Notes: a model not told the origin generated them from the letters alone. A DNA stretch of 64,000 bases from Arthrobacter_B sp038069765 (GCF_038069765.1 NZ_JBBPFS010000002.1:496001-560000), one strand, 5' to 3'; positions 17,855-26,927 are shown, numbered from the stretch's first letter. Program-made: numbers and translations.

Positions 17855-19044
17855 GCCTCTCCGGAATCGCGGGCCCCCTGGTGGAGGCCTGGGACGAGCT
17901 GCGCATCCACAAGACAAGGGTGCTGCTGGCGCTGATCGGCGTGGCCCTCTCGGTGGCCGCGCTGACGACGGTGGTGGGACTGGGCAATATGGTCCGCGAA
18001 TCCATTGCCCAGGGCAGCGAGGCGCAGTCCGGCAGGCCGGCGACGATCTCGGTGTCCATGTACAGCAATGACGGAACGAGTCCCGATCCCGCGGCGGCTG
18101 CTTCCGCCTACCGGGAGCTGGCGGAACGCTACTCCATTGAGTATTCATCCACGGTCTTCTCGGGCGTTGTGCCGTTCCAGCTTCCCAACGGCGTGACCCA
18201 GGCGCCAATGGTGGTGGTGGAACCGGATTATCAGGTTATGCGGCGGGTGCCGATGGTGGAGGGCCTCTGGTTCACGGCGGCCGACGCCGAACGGCTGGCT
18301 CCCGCCGTCGTCGTGAACGAGGCGCTGTACGCGGCCATCGGGCGGCCGGACCTCACCCTGGACCCGGTGGTTCCCATCTCTGCAGGGCAGCCGGTTGATG
18401 CCGTGATCGTGGGGGTGACCCGCGAACAGTACGAAGGGGAGTATCCCCAGGCCATGATGCTCTCCGATGCCTATGCCAGGCTCGGGCTGCCCCTCGGAAG
18501 CCCCAACCTGGAACTGTGGGTTCCGGAGGAGCTCAGCGACCCGCTGCAGGCCGCCGTGACCGCAGACCTGCGGGCGCAGTTTCCGGGCATGCAGGTTGAT
18601 GCCTACCGTTCCGACTACGCTGCCTGGGGAGATCCCTTCGGCGGGCTGCAGTGGGCAGTGGCGGGGATTGCCGCGCTGGTGATGCTGCTCGGCGCCGTGG
18701 GTCTGTTGAATATTTCGATGGTCACGGTGAAGTACCGGGTGCGCGAAATCGGTATCCGCCGCAGCTTTGGCGCGACGTCGGGGCGCATCTTCTTCGGCGT
18801 CATGCTGGAATCCGTGGTGGCGACGTTCGTGGCCGGGGTGCTGGGGGTCATGGCCGCCGTCGCTGTGGTCAAGCTGCCGGTGATCCAGCGTGCGGTGGCC
18901 TCCGGAATCAGTGAGCTGCCGCCGTTTCCGCTGGAGGCGGCTTTGATCGGTTTGGGGGCGGCCACCCTTGTGGGCGCGCTGGCCGGACTCATTCCGGCGC
19001 TGGTGGCGGTGCGGGTGAAGGTGATCGACGCGATCCGCTTCTGA
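17851..19044 (+). CDS. MacB/FtsX-type ABC transporter permease
   Basis: 397-aa permease with MacB-like topology. An N-terminal transmembrane helix (about residues 22-42) is followed by a large extracytoplasmic MacB_PCD-like domain (about 45-260). Three C-terminal helices follow, starting WAVAGIAALVMLLGAVGLLN and continuing with the VKYRVREIGIRRSFGAT coupling loop. It starts at GTG overlapping the ATPase stop. With the two preceding genes it makes a complete adaptor-ATPase-permease exporter. Confidence 0.85.
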   Translation: MSLSGIAGPLVEAWDELRIHKTRVLLALIGVALSVAALTTVVGLGNMVRESIAQGSEAQSGRPATISVSMYSNDGTSPDPAAAASAYRELAERYSIEYSSTVFSGVVPFQLPNGVTQAPMVVVEPDYQVMRRVPMVEGLWFTAADAERLAPAVVVNEALYAAIGRPDLTLDPVVPISAGQPVDAVIVGVTREQYEGEYPQAMMLSDAYARLGLPLGSPNLELWVPEELSDPLQAAVTADLRAQFPGMQVDAYRSDYAAWGDPFGGLQWAVAGIAALVMLLGAVGLLNISMVTVKYRVREIGIRRSFGATSGRIFFGVMLESVVATFVAGVLGVMAAVAVVKLPVIQRAVASGISELPPFPLEAALIGLGAATLVGALAGLIPALVAVRVKVIDAIRF

Positions 19045-19070
19045 GCGCATGAGCCGGAGAACGCGGCAAA

Positions 19071-19112
19071 CAGAAGAACCCCGCAGCCGGAAACCGGTGC
19101 GGGGTTCTTCTG
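19071..19112. terminator. Bidirectional terminator for the exporter operon and tRNA-Arg
   Basis: 15-bp arms at 19071-19085 and 19098-19112 (CAGAAGAACCCCGCA on the left). An inner CCGG-AAA-CCGG extends the helix apart from a bulged G. The right arm ends TTCTTCTG. It lies 26 bp after the permease stop and 11 bp past the tRNA 3' end. Confidence 0.75.
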
Positions 19113-19122
19113 TGTCTCAAAG

Positions 19123-19195
19123 TGCCCTCGATAGGATTCGAACCTACGGCCTGTTGCTCCGGAGGCAACCGCTCTATCCCCTGAGCTACGAGGGC
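19123..19195 (-). tRNA. tRNA-Arg (anticodon CCG)
   Basis: 73-nt cloverleaf read on the minus strand. The acceptor stem GCCCTCG pairs with CGAGGGC and the discriminator base is A. The D-arm is GCTC...GAGC. The anticodon stem GTTGC/GCAAC closes the loop CTCCGGA, giving anticodon CCG. The T-arm GTAGG-TTCGAAT-CCTAT has one G-U pair. CCA is not encoded. A weak -35/-10 pair (TTTTCA, TAAGCT; 19-bp spacer) lies about 40 bp upstream. Confidence 0.93.
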
Positions 19196-19324
19196 AAGGA
19201 CACCGGTAAACCGGCAGGTCCTGTGGGACTCAAGAAGCTTAGCAGGTCCGGCGCGCCGTGTGAAAACGTCCCCGGAGCCGGCGGCGGAAGCGGCCGGTCC
19301 GGGGCGCATCCCGGCGGAGGAAAG

Positions 19325-20881
19325 TCAGTAGCCCAGGAAGGCGTCCGTCCGCACCGAGCGGCCGCCGGCACCCCGGACGGCAGCCCGCGCAGCGGCCACG
19401 GCGGCGGGGGATCCGGACACATACGCGGCCCGCTTTGCGGCATCGGGAACTGCCCGGGCGAGCGTCTGCCCGTCCGGCAAGCCGGGGCCGAGGTACGTCC
19501 ACCCGCTGATCTGCGGATCGGTGGGCGTGCAGACCAGGACGCGGATGCCCAGACGGTGCAGTTCCGCAGCGTAGGCCAGCTCATCCACCGAAGCGGCAGC
19601 GTAGACGAGGACGACGTCGCGCGCCACGGTACCGGTACCGTCGCCGTCGCCGTCGCCGCCGCCGGCGGCAAGCGAGCGCAGCTGGCTCATGAACGGGGTA
19701 ATGCCCACCCCGGAGGCGATCAGCAGCAGCGGGACCGAGCGGTCCCGGGGCAGCAGGAAATCACCGGCCACCGACGTTGCGGACACCACGGCGCCGGGCT
19801 TCAGCTTCAGCAGGGCGGTCTTGAACGAACTTGCCGGTTCAACGGCACGCAGCCCCACGGCAACCGTTCCGGAATCCTCCGGAGCCGTGGTGAGACTGAA
19901 AATCCGCCGGGTTCCCCGCGCGTCGGCCGTGCCGTGCGGGAGGCTCAGTTCCACATACTGGCCCGGCTGGAAGCGCAGCGGGCGGGTCGGTTCAAACACG
20001 AGCTCGCGCGCCGTGGGGGTCAGCGCGCGGTTCTCGCGCAGCCGCAGCCGGATCCCGGTGCGCGGTGCCAGCGCAAAGGCCAGCAGGTTGCCGGCCAGCA
20101 GGGCCAGTTCGGGGGACATAAAGACCGGGCCCACATGGAGCGGCACTGCGAACAGGACACCGACGACGGCGGCCTCCAGCAGCCGCTGCCAGCGCCGCGG
20201 GGGCAGGGTCAGCGGCTCGGACAGCATGAAGCCGGCAAAAAACACCACCGGATAGGAAGCGAGCAGGATTCCCAGTGCGGCCGGCAGGGCTTCCCCGGCC
20301 AAAACCATCCGCACGGTGATGATGACGCCGGCGGCGAGCAGGAACACCCCGGCCATCGGCAGCAGCCGGTTCCGGTACAGGATGACGGCAGCCGCCGGAA
20401 GCACGGCAACCAGCATCAGCGGCGCCGCCACCCACCACACAGCGGCGCCCAGGCCGGTCAGCGCCAGGACAGCAGCACCGAGGGCTGCGGGGTTGAAGAT
20501 GTGCCGCCCGCGCCACACCAGCAGGTACTTCGACGCGGTTGCGGCCCCGGCTGCCAGCGCCACGGTGAGCAGCGCGGTGCCTTCAGTGCTCGGCCACATC
20601 AGGAAATAGAGCAGCAGCCCGGTGATCAGCGAGGAATCCGTCTGCGGCCGGGTGCGGAAAAGGAGCCCCATGACCCGGCTCGCCACGAGGGCGGAAACGA
20701 CGGCGGCGGCTGCCGTCGCGGCCAGCTCGGCCGGAGTGTAGGCAAGCGCCCCGGCGAAGGAGAGCACAAACGACCAGGCGGTGACAGCCAGCAGCAGGAT
20801 CACCGTCAGCCGGTACATCGTCCAGCGGCCGGTGAAGGCGTCCAGCCGGCGGGTAACCGGCGCGGGCAGGGAAAGGCTCAT
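19325..20881 (-). CDS. NqrB/RnfD-like membrane domain fused to ferredoxin:NADP reductase domain
   Basis: 518-aa two-part redox protein. Residues 1-260 hold about eight to nine hydrophobic helices with NqrB/RnfD-like landmarks (SSLITGLLLYFLMWP, HIFNPAALGAAV). Residues about 265-518 form an FNR-type flavoprotein: FQPGQYVELSLPH, RRIFSLTTAP (FAD-binding RxxS/T), ASGVGITPFMSQLRSL (NAD(P)-binding) and YVSGSP. It probably oxidises cytoplasmic NAD(P)H and passes electrons across the membrane. The SGAT flavinylation site of RnfD/NqrB is not visible. It overlaps the apbE stop by 4 bp, so it is the last gene of a three-gene flavin module. Confidence 0.8.
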   Translation of the reverse strand: MSLSLPAPVTRRLDAFTGRWTMYRLTVILLLAVTAWSFVLSFAGALAYTPAELAATAAAAVVSALVASRVMGLLFRTRPQTDSSLITGLLLYFLMWPSTEGTALLTVALAAGAATASKYLLVWRGRHIFNPAALGAAVLALTGLGAAVWWVAAPLMLVAVLPAAAVILYRNRLLPMAGVFLLAAGVIITVRMVLAGEALPAALGILLASYPVVFFAGFMLSEPLTLPPRRWQRLLEAAVVGVLFAVPLHVGPVFMSPELALLAGNLLAFALAPRTGIRLRLRENRALTPTARELVFEPTRPLRFQPGQYVELSLPHGTADARGTRRIFSLTTAPEDSGTVAVGLRAVEPASSFKTALLKLKPGAVVSATSVAGDFLLPRDRSVPLLLIASGVGITPFMSQLRSLAAGGGDGDGDGTGTVARDVVLVYAAASVDELAYAAELHRLGIRVLVCTPTDPQISGWTYLGPGLPDGQTLARAVPDAAKRAAYVSGSPAAVAAARAAVRGAGGRSVRTDAFLGY

Positions 20882-21744
20882 GAAAACAGGACTCCAGCCA
20901 TGGCATCTGAGAAGGTGGCCCGGCCGTCCGAGAACATCCGCACATAGTCAAAGGCGAATTCCTCGGCAAGCCGGGCAGGATCGGTAAAAAATAACGCGGT
21001 GGCGAGCCCGTCCGCCGTCATGGCGTCAGCGGCGAGCACCCAGGTGGCGGCCACCCGCTGAACGGGCCGGCCGGTGGAAGCATCCAGAATGTGGTGCAGC
21101 CCCTCGCCCCAGGCCCGCCGGTTGCCGGCGGAAGCGCACAGGGCACGGTCCCGAAGGCGTACGACGCCGATGGCCCGCGTGGTGTCATACGGATGCTCCA
21201 GGGCCACCCGCAGGCCGGTTTCACCGGCGTAGCGCAGGTCGGAACCGGCATCCACCGTGAGGTCCCGGTGCCCTGCGGACTGCAGCAGTTCAAAGACCAG
21301 GTCCACGAGCTGGCCCTTGCCGGCGGCTCCGATGTCCAGGGTGACCGGCACCGCGGTGCTCAGCTGCACCTTCCCGCCGGCGGTGTGCCAGGAGGCGGCC
21401 GCGGGCCAGTCCGGGGCCGGCACCGGCCCGGAGGAGGCGAAGGAATATGCGGCGTCGTACCCGAGCTTTTCCAGGGAGTGGCCCACCAGTGGATTGACGG
21501 CCCCGCCGGAGAGCCGGTGCAGGCTGTCGAACAGGGACAGCAGCGGTGCTGCGGAGAGCGGAAGCTCCACCGTCGAAGCCGCGCGGGTCAGCGCGGTGAT
21601 GACCGAGTCGGAACGGAACCGCGAATAGGTGCGGTCATAGTCCTCCACCAGATCAGCCACTGCGGCCCGGACCGGTGCTGCAAGCGGCTCAGCCGTGGTG
21701 ATGGTCCACGCAGTGCCGATGGCATCGAATCTCAGGTCCGGCAT
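20878..21744 (-). CDS. apbE: FAD:protein FMN transferase ApbE
   Basis: 288-aa ApbE-family enzyme that attaches FMN covalently to Thr or Ser in extracytoplasmic redox proteins. Visible landmarks: AIGTAWTI near the N-terminus, YDRTYSRFRSDS, LDIGAAGKGQLVDLV, VDAGSDLRYAG, and the C-terminal AATWVLAADAMTADGLATALFF region with the Mg-binding Asp and Thr. No signal peptide is apparent, unlike the periplasmic enzymes of Gram-negatives. It starts 11 bp after the FMN-binding gene, its probable substrate, and overlaps the membrane oxidoreductase by 4 bp. Confidence 0.88.
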   Translation of the reverse strand: MPDLRFDAIGTAWTITTAEPLAAPVRAAVADLVEDYDRTYSRFRSDSVITALTRAASTVELPLSAAPLLSLFDSLHRLSGGAVNPLVGHSLEKLGYDAAYSFASSGPVPAPDWPAAASWHTAGGKVQLSTAVPVTLDIGAAGKGQLVDLVFELLQSAGHRDLTVDAGSDLRYAGETGLRVALEHPYDTTRAIGVVRLRDRALCASAGNRRAWGEGLHHILDASTGRPVQRVAATWVLAADAMTADGLATALFFTDPARLAEEFAFDYVRMFSDGRATFSDAMAGVLFS

Positions 21745-21755
21745 GGGCGCGCAGG

Positions 21756-22238
21756 CTAGTTCGCGGCTTCGGACCGGATGGCGTCCAGGGCCTTGTTGAA
21801 TCCGGAACTGGTGAGGGAGGAACCGCCCACCTTGTCCACGTCGAGCTCGTCGAGATTCCTGCCGACCACCTGCTCCTGCACCTTGGACGTGAAATCGCGC
21901 TGGTGCATCTTTGACGTGGGGTGGTTGCCGGAGGTGGTGACCTCCAGTGCTGTGACCACACTGTCCTCGAGGGTCAGGGTGACGTCTACGTCCTCTGTCT
22001 GATTGGACGGCGGGGTGTAGCTGCCCTGGGCCGAGTACTCGCCGTCGGCGTAGCTGCCGGCCGGAGCCGCATCCTGCGGCGCGGCGCTCTGGGGTGCCGC
22101 GCTTTGAGGTGCGGCGGGGGAAGCGGCGGAAGGCTCCTGTGCGGCAGGTGCTTCCTCGGCGGCCGGTCCCGCGCAGGCGGTGGAGGCCAGGGTCAGGGAC
22201 GCGGCGGTGAACAGCAGTGTCTTGCGGGTGTGGTTCAT
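21756..22238 (-). CDS. Exported FMN-binding-domain protein (likely ApbE substrate)
   Basis: 160-aa secreted or lipid-anchored protein. The N-terminal signal peptide ends at TLASTACAGP with a Cys that could be a lipobox, although the -3 residue is not the usual Leu. A low-complexity linker (AAPQSAAPQSAAPQDAAP) leads to an FMN_bind domain (about residues 63-160). The likely flavinylation site is the Thr in VGGSSLTSSGFNKAL near the C-terminus, matching the S/G-x-T-x-S/T pattern. The ATG at 22238 has AGGAG upstream. As first gene of the module it would take electrons outside the membrane; the terminal acceptor is unknown. Confidence 0.8.
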   Translation of the reverse strand: MNHTRKTLLFTAASLTLASTACAGPAAEEAPAAQEPSAASPAAPQSAAPQSAAPQDAAPAGSYADGEYSAQGSYTPPSNQTEDVDVTLTLEDSVVTALEVTTSGNHPTSKMHQRDFTSKVQEQVVGRNLDELDVDKVGGSSLTSSGFNKALDAIRSEAAN

Positions 22239-22352
22239 TACTCTCCTGAAGATGGGGGCAGCAGGCAGGCCGGAGGAAGCCCGGCCGGGTGTCCGTATCC
22301 ATTACAACCCATTCGGGCGGAACCGTGCCTGCGGGCATCCTGTTGGTTTGGC

Positions 22353-22420
22353 CACGGGAGAGACACGGGAGAGACACGGAGGAGACCCGGGGGAGATACG
22401 GGGGAGGACACGGGGAAGGG
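22353..22420. repeat. Degenerate 11-nt tandem repeat
   Basis: About six head-to-tail units of roughly 11 nt. The first two are identical (CACGGGAGAGA at 22353-22363 and 22364-22374). CACGGAGGAGA, CCCGGGGGAGA and longer variants follow up to about 22420. The strand is pure polypurine apart from the CAC/CCC/TAC at each unit start. It lies in the 271-bp gap between the divergent FMN-binding gene and argS. Confidence 0.7.
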
Positions 22421-22497
22421 GGCAGCAAGGCGCCGTACGGCGAAGCGGACGTTGTGGGGGGACGTCACAGTTCGCGGAACCGCTGGTGAGACGAGGC

Positions 22498-22503
22498 TAT
22501 GCT
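22498..22503 (+). promoter_or_regulatory. -10 element of a probable leaderless argS promoter
   Basis: TATGCT followed by 6 nt and the GTG start of argS at 22510. No Shine-Dalgarno sequence precedes the GTG. No clear -35 is present. Confidence 0.45.
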
Positions 22504-22509
22504 TAACCG

Positions 22510-24159
22510 GTGACTCCTGAAGAACTTTCCTCCGCCGTAACCGCCTGCCTCCAAGACGCCATCGATGCCGGTGACTTCAGCATCGACGTGCCCCGGGAGG
22601 TGCGCGTGGAGCGGCCGAAGAACCGGGACCATGGTGACTGGGCCACCAACATCGCCCTGCAGCTCTCCAAGCAGGCCGGCATGAACCCGCGCCAGTTCGC
22701 GGAGATCCTCAAGGGGCGCCTCGAGAAGATCGACGGCGTCGCCAAGGTGGACATTGCCGGTCCCGGCTTCCTGAACATCACCCTCGACGCCGGTGCCGCC
22801 GGTGAGCTGGTCAAGACGATTGTTGACGCCGGTCCGGCGTACGGCACCTCCGAGATCCTCAAGGGAACCCGGATCAACCTCGAGTTTGTCTCCGCCAACC
22901 CCACCGGACCGATCCACCTGGGCGGAACCCGCTGGGCCGCCGTCGGCGACGCCCTGGCCCGGATCTTCCAGTCGCAGGGCGCAGAGGTGACCCGCGAATA
23001 CTACTTCAATGACCACGGCGCACAGATTGACCGTTTCGCCCGGTCCCTGCTCGCCTCCGCCAAGGGCGAAGCCGCTCCCGAGGACGGCTACGCCGGCGCG
23101 TACATCGAAGACATCGCCAACCGGGTGCTGGCCGCCGAGCCGAACATCATGGAGCTTCCCGACGCCGAGGCGCAGGAACGCTTCCGCGCAGTGGGCGTGG
23201 ACTTCATGTTCAGCGACATCAAGGAATCGCTGCACAACTTCGGCGTGGACTTCGACGTCTTCTTCCACGAAGATTCCCTCCACGAAAACGGCCAGGTGGA
23301 CAAGCTCCTGGAACAGCTCAAGGGCTCGAAGAACCTGTACGAGAAGGACGGCGCCTGGTGGCTGAACTCCACCGAATTCGGCGACGACAAGGACCGCGTG
23401 GTCATCAAGTCCGACGGCAAGGCCGCCTACATTGCCGGTGACATTGCCTACATCCAGAACAAGCGCGACCGCGGATTTGACCTGAACTTCTACATGCTGG
23501 GCGCCGACCACCACGGCTACGTAGTCCGGCTCAAGGCTGCTGCCGCGGCACTGGGCCACGACCCGGCCTGCGTGGAGGTCCTCATCGGCCAGATGGTGAA
23601 CCTGGTCAAGGACGGCAAGCCCGTGCGCATGTCCAAGCGCGCCGGCACCGTGGTGACCCTGGAGGACCTGGTGGACGCCGTGGGCGTGGACGCCGCCCGC
23701 TACACCCTTGCCCGCTTCTCCGCGGACTCCAACATTGACGTGGACCTGGACCTGCTGACCAGGCGCAGCAACGAGAACCCGGTGTTCTACGTGCAGTACG
23801 CCCACGCCCGCACCTATGCACTGGCCCGCAACGCCGAAGCTGCCGGCGTGGACGACTCCGCCTTCGACGCCTCGCTGCTCACGCACCCGACCGAAGGCGA
23901 ACTGCTCGCCGCGCTGGGACAGTTCCCCGGCGTCGTCGCGCAGGCCAGCGCCTTCCGCGAACCGCACCGCGTGGCCCGCCACCTGGAGGTCATTGCCGGC
24001 ACCTACCACCGCTGGTATGACGCCTGCCGGATCGCGCCGCAGGGCGATGAAGAGATCACCGACGTCAACCGCACGCGCCTGTGGCTGAACCTTGCCGCCC
24101 GGACGGTCCTGGCCAACGGCCTTGACCTGCTGGGAGTTTCCGCTCCGGAACGGATGTAA
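22510..24159 (+). CDS. argS: Arginyl-tRNA synthetase
   Basis: 549-aa class I aminoacyl-tRNA synthetase charging tRNA-Arg. The N-terminal ArgRS domain has RPKNRDHGDWATNIAL. The HIGH-type motif appears as PTGPIHLGGTRW (about residues 135-146). The KMSKS-type loop reads VRMSKRAGTVVTLEDL (about 371-386), and the C-terminal DALR anticodon-binding domain begins near YVQYAHARTYALARN. Full length. The start is GTG without a ribosome-binding site (see the -10 element at 22498-22503). It heads the argS-lysA-hom-thrC-thrB cluster; lysA follows after 3 bp. Confidence 0.96.
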   Translation: MTPEELSSAVTACLQDAIDAGDFSIDVPREVRVERPKNRDHGDWATNIALQLSKQAGMNPRQFAEILKGRLEKIDGVAKVDIAGPGFLNITLDAGAAGELVKTIVDAGPAYGTSEILKGTRINLEFVSANPTGPIHLGGTRWAAVGDALARIFQSQGAEVTREYYFNDHGAQIDRFARSLLASAKGEAAPEDGYAGAYIEDIANRVLAAEPNIMELPDAEAQERFRAVGVDFMFSDIKESLHNFGVDFDVFFHEDSLHENGQVDKLLEQLKGSKNLYEKDGAWWLNSTEFGDDKDRVVIKSDGKAAYIAGDIAYIQNKRDRGFDLNFYMLGADHHGYVVRLKAAAAALGHDPACVEVLIGQMVNLVKDGKPVRMSKRAGTVVTLEDLVDAVGVDAARYTLARFSADSNIDVDLDLLTRRSNENPVFYVQYAHARTYALARNAEAAGVDDSAFDASLLTHPTEGELLAALGQFPGVVAQASAFREPHRVARHLEVIAGTYHRWYDACRIAPQGDEEITDVNRTRLWLNLAARTVLANGLDLLGVSAPERM

Positions 24160-24162
24160 TCC

Positions 24163-25617
24163 ATGACTGTTTCCCCTCTCGCCCCCGGCTGGCTCAGCTA
24201 CCCGGCGGACGCGAATGCCCTGCGCCCGCAGATGTGGGCCCGCGACGTGAGCCGGAACGGCAGCGGCGAACTGGAGATTGCCGGGATTCCGGTCTCCGCG
24301 CTGGCGAAGGAATTCGGTACGCCGCTGTTCGTGGTGTCCGAGGCCGACTTCCGCGCCCGGGCCCGTGACTTCAAGGACTCCTTCGACGCCGCGTTTGCCG
24401 ACCTCTGCGGGGGAGTGGACGTCTACTACGCGGGCAAGGCCTTCCTGTGCACCGAAATTGCCCGCTGGGTCGCCTCGGAGGGGCTGCGCCTGGACACCTG
24501 CTCCGGCGGAGAACTGGCAGTGGCCCGCCGCGCCGGCATTCCCGGCGCGGCCCTGGGCCTGCACGGCAACAACAAGTCCGACGCCGAACTGACCCGGGCA
24601 CTGGATATGGGCCTGGGCCGGATTGTCGTGGACAGTCTGGCCGAGCTTCAGCGGCTGGGCGCCCTGGCGGCCTCCCGCGGCGAACAGGCGAACGTCATGC
24701 TGCGGCTGACGCCGGGCGTGCACGCCTCCACCCATGAATTCATTGCCACCGCGCATGAGGACCAGAAGTTTGGGCTCTCCATGGCACCGGATCCGGAAGC
24801 CGGGGGAGTGTCGCCTGCGGAAACCGCCGTGGCTGCGGCCCTGGCGAACGAAGGCATCCGCCTGCTCGGGCTGCACTGCCACATCGGTTCCCAGATCTTT
24901 GAGTCCGAAGGCTTCGAGCTTGCCGCGCAGCGGCTGCTCGGTTTCCTGGCGGAGATTAAGACGGCGCACGGCGTGGAGCTGCCCGAGCTGGACCTCGGCG
25001 GCGGCTACGGCATTGCCTACACCGAGGCGGACACCCCGCGCCCGCCGGCCGAGATCGCCCGGGCCATGGCCGCCGTCGTCGGCTCCGCCTGCGCGGAACT
25101 GGGACTGGCCGTGCCGCGGATCTCCATCGAACCGGGCCGCGCCATCGTTGGGCCCACCACCTTTACCCTGTACCGCACCGGAACCGTCAAGACCGTCCGG
25201 GTGGACACGGCCGGCGGCGGCACCTCCGAACGCCGGTACGTTTCCGTGGACGGCGGAATGAGCGACAACGCCCGCCCGGTGCTATATGACGCCGACTATT
25301 CGGCGGTGCTCGCCTCGCGTGCCTCCGAAGATGACGCGGTTATGTCACGCGTGGTTGGCAAACACTGCGAAAGCGGGGACATAGTGGTTCGGGACGTCTA
25401 CCTGCCGGCGGACACCGCCGACGGCGATCTGTTGGCTGTTCCCGGCACCGGTGCGTACTGTTGGGCGCTGGCCAGCAACTACAACTACATTGCCCGGCCT
25501 CCCGTCGTCGCCGTTAGGGACGGCGCCGCCCGGCTGATTATCCGGGGCGAAACCGAAGACGACCTGCTGGCCAGGGATGTTTTCGCTTCCAACCCGCCCG
25601 AAACGCCAGAGGAGTAG
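24163..25617 (+). CDS. lysA: Diaminopimelate decarboxylase
   Basis: 484-aa fold-III PLP enzyme that decarboxylates meso-diaminopimelate to lysine, the last step of lysine synthesis. The PLP lysine is in VDVYYAGKAF (about residue 91). HCHIGSQI, LDLGGGYGIAYT and EPGRAIVGP are the usual DapDC/ODC blocks, and the substrate-side Cys is in KHCESGDIVVRD. The ATG at 24163 follows argS by 3 bp; the next gene, hom, starts 7 bp after its stop. The N-terminal extension of about 50 residues is normal for actinobacterial enzymes. Confidence 0.95.
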   Translation: MTVSPLAPGWLSYPADANALRPQMWARDVSRNGSGELEIAGIPVSALAKEFGTPLFVVSEADFRARARDFKDSFDAAFADLCGGVDVYYAGKAFLCTEIARWVASEGLRLDTCSGGELAVARRAGIPGAALGLHGNNKSDAELTRALDMGLGRIVVDSLAELQRLGALAASRGEQANVMLRLTPGVHASTHEFIATAHEDQKFGLSMAPDPEAGGVSPAETAVAAALANEGIRLLGLHCHIGSQIFESEGFELAAQRLLGFLAEIKTAHGVELPELDLGGGYGIAYTEADTPRPPAEIARAMAAVVGSACAELGLAVPRISIEPGRAIVGPTTFTLYRTGTVKTVRVDTAGGGTSERRYVSVDGGMSDNARPVLYDADYSAVLASRASEDDAVMSRVVGKHCESGDIVVRDVYLPADTADGDLLAVPGTGAYCWALASNYNYIARPPVVAVRDGAARLIIRGETEDDLLARDVFASNPPETPEE

Positions 25618-25624
25618 GCACCAC

Positions 25625-26923
25625 ATGAAGACCCTGAAAGTTGCCCTGCTGGGATGCGGAAACGTTGGCTCCCAGGTTGCCCGGATCCTTCTCGAGGACG
25701 CCGAGGACCTGGCCTCGCGCACCGGGGCACGGCTTGAGCTGACCGGCATCGCCGTCCGCAACCCCGATGCTCCCCGTGACGTTGACCTGCCGAAGGATCT
25801 GTTCACCACCGACGCCGAGAAGCTGGCGGAGAACGCTGACATTGTCATTGAACTGATGGGCGGCCTGGAGCCGGCCCGCACGCTGATGCTCCACGCCATC
25901 GGCCACGGCGCGTCAGTGGTCACCGGCAACAAGGCCCTGCTGGCAGCCGACGGCGCCGCACTGTTCCAGAAGGCGGACGCCGCAGGCGTCCGGCTGGCCT
26001 ACGAAGCAGCCGTGGCCGGTGCGATTCCCATTCTGCGCCCGATCCGGGACAGCCTCTCCGGCGACCGCATCACCCGCGTGCTCGGAATCGTCAACGGCAC
26101 CACGAACTACATTCTCGACGCGATGGACACCACCGGGGCGCAGTTCGCCGACGCCCTGGCCGAGGCCCAGCGGCTGGGGTACGCCGAAGCCGATCCCACC
26201 GCCGACGTTGAGGGACACGACGCCGCAGCAAAGGGCGCCATCCTCGCCTCGCTCGCGTTCCACACCAGCTTCGACCTGGCGAATGTCTCCTGCGAGGGGA
26301 TTTCCGCAGTCACCGCCGACGACATCGCCGCGGCGAAGGACGCCGGGTTTGTCATCAAGCTACTGGCCATCGCGGAAAAGCTGGAGAACGACGGCGAACC
26401 GGGCGTCAGCGTCCGGGTGCACCCGACGCTGCTGCCGCGCACCCATCCGCTGGCCGCCGTCCACGGCGCGTTCAATGCCGTGTTCGTGGAGGCGGAAAAC
26501 GCCGGCGAGCTGATGTTCTACGGACAGGGCGCCGGCGGTGCCCCCACCGCCTCGGCAGTGATGGGCGACGTCGTCAGCACGGCCCGCCGGCTGGTGCTCG
26601 GCGGTCCGCTCGGTGCGGAAACCCCCACCGGCCACGTCCCGGCCCTGCCGTTCGAGAAGGTGACCACCAGCTACAGCATTGGCCTGGAGGTCAGCGACCA
26701 GCCGGGCGTGCTGGCAGCCGTGGCCCGGGTGTTCGCTGAGAACGGCGTATCCATCGAGACCATGCGCCAGACCATCCACAGCGACGGCGCCGGAACTGCC
26801 GCCGAGCTGCGCTTTGTCACGCACCGTGCCTCCGAGGCCGCCCTGGCAGCAACCGTCGAGGCCATCAAGGGCCTGGACGTCATCAATTCCGTCACATCCG
26901 TCCTGCGGGTAGAAGGGGTCTAA
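25625..26923 (+). CDS. hom: Homoserine dehydrogenase
   Basis: 432-aa enzyme reducing aspartate semialdehyde to homoserine, at the branch to threonine and methionine. NAD(P)-binding motif LLGCGNVGSQVAR is at about residues 8-20. The catalytic domain has AYEAAVAGAIPIL, VLGIVNGTTNYIL and the GYAEADPTADVEGHDAAAK block (about 175-195). A C-terminal ACT domain from about residue 350 (SIGLEVSDQPGVLAAVARVF) indicates allosteric feedback, usually by threonine. The ATG at 25625 is preferred to an in-frame ATG 16 codons upstream that lies inside lysA. Confidence 0.95.
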   Translation: MKTLKVALLGCGNVGSQVARILLEDAEDLASRTGARLELTGIAVRNPDAPRDVDLPKDLFTTDAEKLAENADIVIELMGGLEPARTLMLHAIGHGASVVTGNKALLAADGAALFQKADAAGVRLAYEAAVAGAIPILRPIRDSLSGDRITRVLGIVNGTTNYILDAMDTTGAQFADALAEAQRLGYAEADPTADVEGHDAAAKGAILASLAFHTSFDLANVSCEGISAVTADDIAAAKDAGFVIKLLAIAEKLENDGEPGVSVRVHPTLLPRTHPLAAVHGAFNAVFVEAENAGELMFYGQGAGGAPTASAVMGDVVSTARRLVLGGPLGAETPTGHVPALPFEKVTTSYSIGLEVSDQPGVLAAVARVFAENGVSIETMRQTIHSDGAGTAAELRFVTHRASEAALAATVEAIKGLDVINSVTSVLRVEGV

Positions 26924-26927
26924 CACA

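Noticed and set aside
22465..24969. 834-codon open frame on the minus strand across argS and lysA
   Set aside because: It is a shadow of two strongly conserved genes, and its composition reflects third-position GC of the opposite strand.
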